From the NCBI GenBank assembly GCA_903867275.1, contig CAIPQY010000371.1:1-5745 (forward strand): DNA of 5,745 bases, given 5' to 3'. The notes beneath the pieces are model-generated. The model ran no database searches. It was not told where the DNA came from and worked only from the letters and a program-made list of their open reading frames with translations. Numbering within the stretch: position 1 is the stretch's first letter; every line of letters begins with the position of its first letter. Source of the stretch: an uncultured bacterium (lineage in GTDB: Bacteria > Planctomycetota > Phycisphaerae > Phycisphaerales > SM1A02). Of the stretch, positions 1 through 5,063 are shown one piece after another. The position numbers and the translations under genes were made by a program.

Positions 1-317
1 CGCGGCATCACCACGGTCACCGAAATGCCCAGGTCGCGCCCGTGATACGCCAGCGCAAGCGCGTGATTGCCCGCACTGGCCGCCACCACGCCACGCGCAC
101 GCAGCGCCGGATCCATCTGCAGCAGCGCATTGCGCGCCCCGCGCTCCTTGAAGCTGCCCGTGCGCTGCAGGTACTCGGCCTTGGTGAAGATGCGCGCGCC
201 GCACAGCTCCGACAGCGCATCGCTCTCGTGGCACGGCGTGCGCACCACGCCGTCGGCGATGCGGGCCATCGCCGCCACCACATCGTCGCAGTGCACGTCG
301 ATCGCGGTGGCGGTCAT
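1..317 (-). CDS. Threonine/serine dehydratase-like PLP enzyme (N-terminal part, runs off window)
   Basis: This is the first 105 codons of a fold-type II pyridoxal-phosphate enzyme; the rest lies beyond the left edge. The Schiff-base lysine is K57 in a GSFKERGA motif (residues 54-61), and the phosphate-site segment ASAGNHALALA follows at about 80-90. Both are typical of threonine ammonia-lyase, which deaminates L-threonine to 2-oxobutyrate and often L-serine to pyruvate. The start is the ATG 10 bases after the pckA stop. A GAGG lies 4 bases before it, so the gene is probably translated from the pckA message. With the C-terminus missing, one cannot tell a biosynthetic IlvA (with regulatory domain) from a short catabolic TdcB type. 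Serine racemase and hydroxyaspartate ammonia-lyase are close relatives that cannot be excluded. Confidence 0.88.
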   Translation of the reverse strand, partial: MTATAIDVHCDDVVAAMARIADGVVRTPCHESDALSELCGARIFTKAEYLQRTGSFKERGARNALLQMDPALRARGVVAASAGNHALALAYHGRDLGISVTVVMP

Positions 318-327
318 GCTGCCTCGC

Positions 328-1908
328 TCAGGCCTTCGGACCGGCGTTGCGCACCGCGTCCGTGATGGCGAACTTGCGGTCGTTGTCGCGGAACTTGGTG
401 GCCAGCTCCTTCGCCTTCGCGTCGTAGGCCGCCTTGTCCGTCCACGTGTTGCGCGGATCCAGCACCTCGGCGGGCACGCCAGGCACCTCGACCGGCATGT
501 GCAGGCCGAACACGGCATGCTGCACCGTCTTGATGTTCTTCAGCGCACCGCTGTGGATGGCGTTCACCATGGCGCGCGTGTAGGCCAGCTTGAAGCGGCT
601 GCCCACGCCGTAGGGGCCGCCCGTCCAGCCGGTGTTCAGCAGCCACACGTCGCTGCCGTGCTTCTTGATGCAGTCGGCCAGCATGGCCGCGTACACCATG
701 GGCGCGCGCGGCATGAACGGACCACCGAAGCACGCGCTGAAGTTGGGCTGCGGCTCGGTCACGCCGGCCTCGGTGCCGGCCAGCTTCGAGGTGTAGCCGT
801 TCAGGAAGTAGTACTGCGCCTGCTCGGGCGTGAGCTTCGACAGCGGCGGCAGCACGCCGAAGGCGTCCGCCGACAGGAAGATCACGTTGCGCGGATGGCC
901 CGCCACGCTCGGAATGCGCGCGTTGGCGATGTGCTGCAGCGGATAGGTGGCGCGCGTGTTCTCGGTGCGCTTGCTGCTGTCGTAGTCGGGCACGCGGGTC
1001 ACGGGATCCACGGTGGTGTTCTCGAGCACGCTGCCGAAGCGGATCGCGTCCCAGATCTCGGGCTCGCCGGCCTTGGTCAGCTTGATGCACTTGGCGTAGC
1101 AGCCGCCCTCCACGTTGAACACGCCCTTGTCGCTCCAGCCGTGCTCGTCGTCACCCACCAGATCGCGGCTCGAATCGGCGCTCAGCGTGGTCTTGCCGGT
1201 GCCGGACAGGCCGAAGAAGATCGCCACGTTCTTGGGGTCGTTGCGATCCACGTTGCACGAGCAGTGCATGGGGAACACGCCCTTCTCGGGCAGGTCGTAG
1301 TTCATCGCGTAGAAGATGCTCTTCTTCATCTCGCCCGCGTAGCGCGTGCCGATGATGACCACCCTCTTCTTCTCCAGACTCTGGATGATGGCCACGGGGC
1401 CCTTCACGCCGTAGCGCTCGGGCTCGGTCAGGCGCAGCGAACCGGCGTTGATGATGGTCCAGTCCTGCTGCCAGGTGGCCAGATCCTTCGCCTCGGCGTT
1501 GATGAACAGCGTCTTGGCGAAGAGCGAGTGCCACGCCTCCTCGGTGAACACGCTCACCTTGCAGCGGTAGGCCGGATCGGCGCCCGCGAAGCCGTCGAAG
1601 CGGAACAGGTCGCGGCGCTGACGCAGGTGGTCCATGGCCAGCGCTTCCAGGGCCTCGAAGTTGGCCGTGCTGATGGGCTGATTCACCTTGCCCCAGTCGA
1701 TGTTGCCGTGGATGCCCGCGGTGTCCTCCAGGAACTTGTCGTTGGGACTGCGGCCAGTGCGGTCGCCGGTGTCGCAGGTGATGGCACCGTTGCTCGCCAG
1801 CACGCCTTCACCACGGGCCAGCGCGAGTTCCACCAGCCGCGGAACGGGCAGGTTGGCGTGCATGGAGGCGGTGCCGAAATCGATGGCGCGTGCGGTGGCG
1901 GTGCTCAT
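328..1908 (-). CDS. pckA: Phosphoenolpyruvate carboxykinase, ATP-dependent
   Basis: This cytosolic enzyme converts oxaloacetate and ATP to PEP, CO2 and ADP, the entry step of gluconeogenesis. The 526-residue product is close to the 540 of E. coli PckA. Signatures appear in order: TGRSPNDKF with substrate-binding R53; GTRYAGEMKKSIF (188-200) with Y190 and the K195/K196 pair; metal ligand H215 in MHCSCNV; the P-loop GLSGTGKTTLS (233-243); kinase-2 VGDDEHGW (251-258); and ENTRATYP with R319. The P-loop and TGRSP motifs place it in the ATP family, not the GTP family. The ATG at 1908 is preferred over an in-frame start 24 codons upstream: it has AGGAG 8 bases before it, and the upstream extension falls in the promoter. 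One small oddity is Cys218, where E. coli PckA has Ala (HCSAN). A dehydratase gene follows after 10 bases. Confidence 0.97.
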   Translation of the reverse strand: MSTATARAIDFGTASMHANLPVPRLVELALARGEGVLASNGAITCDTGDRTGRSPNDKFLEDTAGIHGNIDWGKVNQPISTANFEALEALAMDHLRQRRDLFRFDGFAGADPAYRCKVSVFTEEAWHSLFAKTLFINAEAKDLATWQQDWTIINAGSLRLTEPERYGVKGPVAIIQSLEKKRVVIIGTRYAGEMKKSIFYAMNYDLPEKGVFPMHCSCNVDRNDPKNVAIFFGLSGTGKTTLSADSSRDLVGDDEHGWSDKGVFNVEGGCYAKCIKLTKAGEPEIWDAIRFGSVLENTTVDPVTRVPDYDSSKRTENTRATYPLQHIANARIPSVAGHPRNVIFLSADAFGVLPPLSKLTPEQAQYYFLNGYTSKLAGTEAGVTEPQPNFSACFGGPFMPRAPMVYAAMLADCIKKHGSDVWLLNTGWTGGPYGVGSRFKLAYTRAMVNAIHSGALKNIKTVQHAVFGLHMPVEVPGVPAEVLDPRNTWTDKAAYDAKAKELATKFRDNDRKFAITDAVRNAGPKA

Positions 1909-1916
1909 GGATGCTG

Positions 1917-1921
1917 CTCCT
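1917..1921 (-). promoter_or_regulatory. Ribosome binding site of pckA
   Basis: AGGAG on the minus strand, 8 bases before the ATG at 1908. It decides the start against the in-frame upstream codon at 1980. Confidence 0.8.
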
Positions 1922-1946
1922 CTGTTGGGTGAGACGGAAGCGGACA

Positions 1947-1976
1947 AATGTACCACCCTCCCCCCCACCCCTCCAA
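1947..1976 (-). promoter_or_regulatory. Probable sigma70-type promoter of pckA
   Basis: On the minus strand there is a -10 TACATT (1947-1952, 4 of 6 consensus) preceded by TGG, which makes an extended -10. A weak -35 TTGGAG (1971-1976) lies 18 bases upstream. Transcription would start near 1940, giving a leader of about 32 bases that holds the AGGAG site. The spacer is almost all G on the coding strand. The -35 is poor, so an activator or the extended -10 may compensate. Confidence 0.45.
1956..1971 (-). other. G-quadruplex-capable G-run in the pckA promoter
   Basis: The minus strand reads GGGG T GGGGGGG A GGG, flanked by GG on both sides. This holds four tracts of three G with loops of 1-2 bases. 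It sits on the pckA coding strand in the spacer between the proposed -35 and -10. Short loops are known to favour stable quadruplexes; formation here is inferred. Confidence 0.6.
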
Positions 1977-1994
1977 CCACCTTGTTTCCGGCCT

Positions 1995-2023
1995 TTGACC
2001 GCCGCCCCAGAACGCATTACAGT
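1995..2023 (+). promoter_or_regulatory. Promoter of tRNA-His (and the downstream amidase gene)
   Basis: TTGACC (1995-2000, 5 of 6 consensus), a 17-base spacer, then TACAGT (2018-2023, 4 of 6). Transcription would start near 2030, six or seven bases before the tRNA. The bases after the -10 are GC-rich (TGCCCGCC), as in stable-RNA promoters under stringent control. That regulatory reading is inferred from sequence type alone. Confidence 0.75.
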
Positions 2024-2035
2024 TGCCCGCCTTAC

Positions 2036-2109
2036 GGCGACCGTAGCTCAGTTGGTAGAGCACCGGGTTGTGATCTCGGGTGTCGCGGGTTCGAGCCCCG
2101 TCGGTCGCC
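2036..2109 (+). tRNA. tRNA-His, anticodon GTG
   Basis: A full cloverleaf folds by eye. The acceptor stem is GCGACCG/CGGTCGC, the D stem GCTC/GAGC, and the anticodon stem CCGGG/CTCGG (one G-T pair). The loop is TTGTGAT, giving GTG. The T stem is GCGGG/CCCGT with loop TTCGAGC. The histidine hallmark is present: an extra G at position -1 (2036) facing C73 (2109). The next bases are CTT, so the 3' CCA is not encoded and must be added by nucleotidyltransferase. An open reading frame begins 6 bases downstream on the same strand. Confidence 0.97.
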
Positions 2110-2115
2110 CTTCCC

Positions 2116-2922
2116 ATGCGCTGCGTGCTGCTTCAATGCGAGCCTGCCTGGCAGGATCTGGATTCAAGCCGCACGCAGCTGGCGAAGATGCTGGAAGCCG
2201 AAGGTGATGTGCGCGGCGCGCTGGTGGTCACGCCGGAAATGGCCGAGAGTGGCTTCACCATGCATCCGCAGCATGCGTGCGATGATCAAGGCGCGCACTT
2301 CGCGGCCACGCTCGCGCGCACGCACGGTTGCTTCCTTCAGCATGGCTTCATCGAGCGCAGTGCCACCGGCTTCCGCAATGTGGTCGGCCTGTTCGCACCC
2401 GACGGCGCGTGCCTGCTGCGCTACGCCAAGCACCAGCTGTTCTCGCCCGCAGGCGAAATGCGCGCATTCGAGGCGGGCACCTCGATCGCCACGGCGCGCG
2501 TTGGCGAGCTGATGGTGTCGCCGATGATCTGCTACGACCTGCGCTTTCCGGAGTTGTGGCGACACGCTGCTCTTGCGGGCGCAGAGGTTTACACGCTTTC
2601 CGCCTGTTGGCCGCAGGTTCGACAGGCGCACTGGCGCGCACTCGCCATCGCGCGCGCCATCGAGAACCAGGCCTTCGTGATCGCGTGCAATCGCGTGGGC
2701 AACGAGCCCAACGCCCGATACATCGGCGGCAGCATCGTGATCGCGCCCGATGGCGAGGTGCTGGCCGAGGCGGGTTCGGAGAGGACGGCGCTGCACGCCA
2801 CGCTGGATATCAGCCGTTTGCGCGAGTGGCGCGCCAAGTTCCCGGCCCTGCGCGACATCGACCACGCGCTGCTCGGGAAGATTCCTGCACGGAGTGGCGC
2901 CGATTCCGCACGAATCGATTGA
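2116..2922 (+). CDS. Nitrilase-superfamily amidohydrolase, omega-amidase (YafV/Nit2)-like
   Basis: This 268-residue cytosolic hydrolase has the full Glu-Lys-Cys triad: E41 in VVTPEMAESGF, K105 in YAKHQLF, and C139 in MICYDLRFPE. The CYDLRFPE motif, the WPQVRQAHW segment (165-173) and ARAIENQAFVIACNRVG (179-195) match the omega-amidase/Nit2 branch best. Those enzymes hydrolyse 2-oxoglutaramate or 2-oxosuccinamate to 2-oxo acids and ammonia. Substrate is inferred, and deaminated-glutathione amidase (Nit1) is the main alternative. The ATG at 2116 gives a normal family N-terminus (MRCVLLQ). A GTG 12 codons earlier lies inside tRNA-His and is rejected. No Shine-Dalgarno sequence precedes the ATG. 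Only 6 bases separate it from the tRNA 3' end, so the message may be released by tRNA processing and translated nearly leaderless. Confidence 0.9.
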   Translation: MRCVLLQCEPAWQDLDSSRTQLAKMLEAEGDVRGALVVTPEMAESGFTMHPQHACDDQGAHFAATLARTHGCFLQHGFIERSATGFRNVVGLFAPDGACLLRYAKHQLFSPAGEMRAFEAGTSIATARVGELMVSPMICYDLRFPELWRHAALAGAEVYTLSACWPQVRQAHWRALAIARAIENQAFVIACNRVGNEPNARYIGGSIVIAPDGEVLAEAGSERTALHATLDISRLREWRAKFPALRDIDHALLGKIPARSGADSARID

Positions 2923-2946
2923 CGCGACCCGAACACGCTTTAGACT
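2919..2946 (+). promoter_or_regulatory. Probable promoter of the unrecognised 2966 gene
   Basis: TTGACG (2919-2924, 5 of 6 consensus), a 16-base spacer, then TAGACT (2941-2946, 4 of 6). The -35 overlaps the amidase stop codon. The predicted start near 2953 would leave a leader of only about 13 bases before the GTG at 2966. Confidence 0.55.
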
Positions 2947-2965
2947 GCGGCCGACGGACCTCTTC

Positions 2966-3559
2966 GTGATTCATTCGAACTCGACAACTCGTCCTGTGGT
3001 GGTGCGCGGCCCGGTTCCCCTGGAACCCGAGGTCGAGGATCTTGTGCGCCGCGCCTGCTTCGGACTTTCCGCGCCAGCGCTGATGGAATTCAACGTGCGC
3101 CCCGACGAGATCGTGGAGCACCTCACGCACGCGGGCTTGGCCGTGGCCAATCGACCTGATCGCGTGCTGCAGAACCTGGATGGTGTGGCGCACGCGGTGG
3201 CGTGCATCCGCGGCGATGCGCGCGCCTGGATCGAACTTGCCAATCGTCACGGCTGGTGCCTGGAGCGCGCCGCCATGGATCGACACGATGTGGAGGGCGG
3301 ACTGTGCGCCCGCCGCTTCTGGGTGGATGTTCGTCGCGGAACCCTTGGCGCCCCCGAAGATCGCGTGCGCGACGATGGCTGGCCCTACCCGCGCCTGCAG
3401 TGGTTCGCCGGCCTGCGACCGCTTCGCCACTGGCTGGCGGATCGCCTGTTCGGCGGCATCGAGGCGCGCGCCGAAAGCGCGCATCGCGAGCGGCTTGACA
3501 GTCTCGCCACCGGGCGTAGCCTTGCCTCCCCCGCGGTTTCGGCCGCGACGGCACCTTAG
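2966..3559 (+). CDS. Hypothetical protein, ends inside tRNA-Phe
   Basis: I do not recognise this 197-residue protein with confidence. G/C-rich third positions and a balanced, charged composition in this frame support coding; other frames look like shadows. The frame stays open upstream into the amidase gene, so the start is uncertain. GTG 2966 is chosen because it lies just after a good promoter. Three consecutive GTG codons at 2996-3004 are alternatives, and Shine-Dalgarno signals are weak. No signal peptide or membrane segment is visible. Residues about 84-175 are tryptophan-rich (W88, W97, W119, W139, W146, W156) and faintly recall sigma-70 region 2 helices, but no region 4 follows, so I do not assign it. 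The TAG stop is made from bases 8-10 of tRNA-Phe. The last codons also hold the tRNA promoter. Confidence 0.7.
   Translation: MIHSNSTTRPVVVRGPVPLEPEVEDLVRRACFGLSAPALMEFNVRPDEIVEHLTHAGLAVANRPDRVLQNLDGVAHAVACIRGDARAWIELANRHGWCLERAAMDRHDVEGGLCARRFWVDVRRGTLGAPEDRVRDDGWPYPRLQWFAGLRPLRHWLADRLFGGIEARAESAHRERLDSLATGRSLASPAVSAATAP
3495..3522 (+). promoter_or_regulatory. Promoter of tRNA-Phe, inside the upstream gene
   Basis: A perfect TTGACA (3495-3500), 16 bases, then TAGCCT (3517-3522, matching TA...T). A GC-rich discriminator (TGCCTCCCCC) follows, as in stable-RNA promoters. The start would be near 3529, about 20 bases before the tRNA. The promoter lies wholly within the coding end of the preceding gene. 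Confidence 0.65.
3532..3547 (+). other. Short hairpin in the tRNA-Phe leader
   Basis: CGCGG and CCGCG can pair around a TTTCGG loop. The hairpin ends two bases before the mature tRNA 5' end and may shape RNase P processing. It overlaps the end of the upstream coding sequence, so it may also be incidental. Confidence 0.35.
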
Positions 3560-3622
3560 CTCAGTTGGTAGAGCACCGCATTGAAAATGCGGGTGTCCCC
3601 GGTTCAAGTCCGGGAGGTGCCA
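3550..3622 (+). tRNA. tRNA-Phe, anticodon GAA
   Basis: All stems pair perfectly. The acceptor stem is GGCACCT/AGGTGCC, D stem GCTC/GAGC, anticodon stem CCGCA/TGCGG with loop TTGAAAA (anticodon GAA), and T stem CCCGG/CCGGG with loop TTCAAGT. The discriminator is A73 at 3622, as expected for phenylalanine. The next bases are CTT, so CCA is not encoded. The first 10 bases overlap the 3' end of the upstream protein gene. Confidence 0.97.
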
Positions 3623-3704
3623 CTTCTCGTTGCGGGCGCTGCACGCCGGTCACCGGACTGCGCGCACCCACACGACGAACACACCCAATGATGGTTTCGT
3701 GGCA

Positions 3705-3720
3705 ACGCGCCTGCGCGCGT
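3705..3720 (-). terminator. Hairpin abutting the 3721 stop codon, possible weak terminator
   Basis: ACGCGC and GCGCGT flank a 4-base loop. The stem begins directly after the minus-strand stop at 3721. No T-run follows on either strand, so a classical intrinsic terminator is not supported. It could pause polymerase or protect the 3' end, between this gene and the convergent tRNA-Phe. The remaining 82 bases back to the tRNA (3623-3704) hold nothing I can name. Confidence 0.35.
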
Positions 3721-4011
3721 TCAGTCGCCGCTGTCGCCGAGCTTGGAGAACCCGAGATCCACGCGACCCGGACGCACCCCTTCGGGCACCCCACCCTCGA
3801 AGGCGAAGCGCTGCTGCAGCGCCTCGATCAGCGTGGACTCGCTCACCAGCCGAACGCGCGGGCGCAGCCCCAGCACGCGCTCGATGAAGCGCATGGCGCG
3901 CGCCGCGTGGGCGGCCGTGCTGAGCACTTCCAGCTCGTCCCCCACCCGCTGCAGCGGCACCACCGCAAATTGCCAGGCCCTTCGACGGCCGATCCTGTGA
4001 GCGTCGTTCAT
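3721..4011 (-). CDS. Small stand-alone GspE N-terminal (MshEN)-like domain protein
   Basis: This 96-residue protein is almost entirely one domain. Residues about 14-70 follow the pattern of the N-terminal domain of type II secretion/type IV pilus ATPases: a 'vvPL...gd.L.vl' strand (F15 to L30), a helix with ARAMRFIERVLG, then 'VRLVSESTLIEALQQRF' (53-69). No ATPase domain follows, so it cannot be a motor by itself. It might be an adaptor or ligand-binding domain for a secretion or pilus system encoded elsewhere. The start ATG has GGAGGAG 4 bases upstream, the strongest ribosome site in the window, so longer versions beginning near 4245 are rejected. It is transcribed away from the 4127 gene and converges on tRNA-Phe. 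The domain match is made by eye and is moderate. Confidence 0.75.
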   Translation of the reverse strand: MNDAHRIGRRRAWQFAVVPLQRVGDELEVLSTAAHAARAMRFIERVLGLRPRVRLVSESTLIEALQQRFAFEGGVPEGVRPGRVDLGFSKLGDSGD

Positions 4012-4015
4012 TCGT

Positions 4016-4022
4016 CTCCTCC
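4016..4022 (-). promoter_or_regulatory. Ribosome binding site of the 4011 start
   Basis: GGAGGAG on the minus strand, 4 bases before the ATG. It fixes the short 96-residue product against upstream in-frame starts. Confidence 0.8.
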
Positions 4023-4126
4023 ACCCCGTGCATCGGCGCGATCCGGGGGTCGCATCACGCCCATTGCGGAACTTCGGCCCAAGCCGCTTCCGACTGATCC
4101 GTCGTAGCCTCGTGACCAGCGAAATC
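4023..4126. other. Divergent intergenic region between the 4011 and 4127 genes
   Basis: About 100 bases that should carry both outward promoters. I see no convincing -35/-10 pair on either strand. A TAGCCT at 4105-4110, the same hexamer proposed for tRNA-Phe, could be a -10 for the plus-strand gene, but no matching -35 lies upstream. Confidence 0.4.
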
Positions 4127-5062
4127 ATGCACGCCCACGCACGCAATCGACTCGCCGACGAACTGCGCCGCCGCATGCGCGCGTGCACCGATCGCGCCAA
4201 CCTGACCACCCTGCAGCGGCTGCTGCACCGCCTCGACAACGCCACCGATCAGCGCCTGCCATCGGTGGTGGCCGAGGTGCTGGTGGCGCGCCGCGCGCTG
4301 CTGGCGGGCTGCACGGTGGATGCCGAAACGCCCACACCCACCGGCCGCACCTGCGATTTCCGGCTGGCGCGCGATGGCGTGCTGCTGCACGTGCACGTGA
4401 AGCGGCTCGACGCGCCGCCCATGCCACAGATCACGGTGCCCGCGGCGCTGCGCCGCGCGATCCGGTGCACCCGCGCGCTGCGCGTGGGCATGCGATGGAG
4501 CGACGAACTCGACGCGACCGGCCTGCGTCGGCTCGGCCACGCATTCGACGCGTTCCTGCGCGAAGGCGAGATCGGCGAGTCGCTGTCGGTGCGCGACGGC
4601 ACCCAGCACGAACTGGGTCATCTGCGCATCGATCGCCCCGCCGAACGGCTCGACGTGCGCGTGGACCGCCCCGATCGCCTCGCCGTGCTGGACCGCCTGG
4701 ATCGCCTGCTCGACCGCGCTTCGCAGCAATGCATGCCCGGACGCGAGAACGCGATCATGGTGGTGGGCGCATGCGAGGCAGACGCCGAACTGCTGGATCA
4801 GGCGCTGCTCGGCGAGTTCATCGCGCGATGGGATCGACTGCCGCGCCGCGGCGAGCGTCAGGCCTTCGGGCGTGATGACACCGGCCTGTGGTCGCGCGGC
4901 GCCGCGCGTGACGCGGGCATCGCGTGCTGGTGCACCATGGATGGACTCGACAGCGCACCAAAGCTCTCCGCCGGCCACATGTGGCTGCGTGACGAACATG
5001 CGCCGAAGCCTGAAAGCGCTGCGCTGGCCCGCGCCAGCCTGCTGCGCTCGCGCGCAGGCTGA
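4127..5062 (+). CDS. Hypothetical protein with possible degenerate PD-(D/E)XK nuclease-like core
   Basis: The 311-residue product is not a family I can name. Residues about 45-95 have the layout of a restriction-endonuclease-like core: a helix with E50 (PSVVAEVLVARRALLAGC), then D77 in a CDFRL strand, and K92 in LHVHVKRLD. The usual acidic residue two before the lysine is histidine (H90). The C-terminal half (about 205-290) has a hydrophobic strand (AIMVVGACE) and a region with several Cys and Trp. No membrane segment or signal peptide is visible. ATG 4127 is my preferred start; GTG 4112 is in frame, and neither has a good Shine-Dalgarno. The frame is open to 4028, but that part overlaps the divergent control region. 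It could be an inactive relative acting in nucleic-acid binding, or unrelated. The stop is one base from the convergent stop of the next gene. Confidence 0.82.
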   Translation: MHAHARNRLADELRRRMRACTDRANLTTLQRLLHRLDNATDQRLPSVVAEVLVARRALLAGCTVDAETPTPTGRTCDFRLARDGVLLHVHVKRLDAPPMPQITVPAALRRAIRCTRALRVGMRWSDELDATGLRRLGHAFDAFLREGEIGESLSVRDGTQHELGHLRIDRPAERLDVRVDRPDRLAVLDRLDRLLDRASQQCMPGRENAIMVVGACEADAELLDQALLGEFIARWDRLPRRGERQAFGRDDTGLWSRGAARDAGIACWCTMDGLDSAPKLSAGHMWLRDEHAPKPESAALARASLLRSRAG

Positions 5063-5063
5063 T

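Noticed and set aside
67..1932. A 621-codon open frame on the plus strand opposite pckA
   Set aside because: It is antisense to a gene with all PckA motifs. Its His/Val/Ala/Arg/Gly-rich translation matches no family and is the usual shadow of a high-GC gene.
2033..2045. Imperfect palindrome TACGG-CGA-CCGTA at the tRNA-His 5' end
   Set aside because: It largely reflects the acceptor-stem sequence. A role as an operator or competing fold is possible but has no support.
2080..2115. GTG start extending the amidase by 12 codons
   Set aside because: The extension is encoded by tRNA-His, and the family's N-terminus begins at the ATG at 2116.
2810..3607. A 265-codon minus-strand frame covering the unrecognised gene and tRNA-Phe
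   Set aside because: It runs through the tRNA and the amidase end, and its translation is a low-complexity Arg/His/Ala shadow. The plus frame has better codon bias and a promoter.
4028..4126. Longer N-terminus for the 4127 gene
   Set aside because: It reads through the divergent control region, lacks a ribosome site and gives an Arg/Pro-rich extension with no domain.
4055..4999. A 314-codon minus-strand frame opposite the 4127 gene
   Set aside because: Its composition (Ala, His, Gln, Arg) is typical of a shadow. Third-position G/C bias favours the plus-strand frame, and the 4011 gene's strong ribosome site would lie next to its end.
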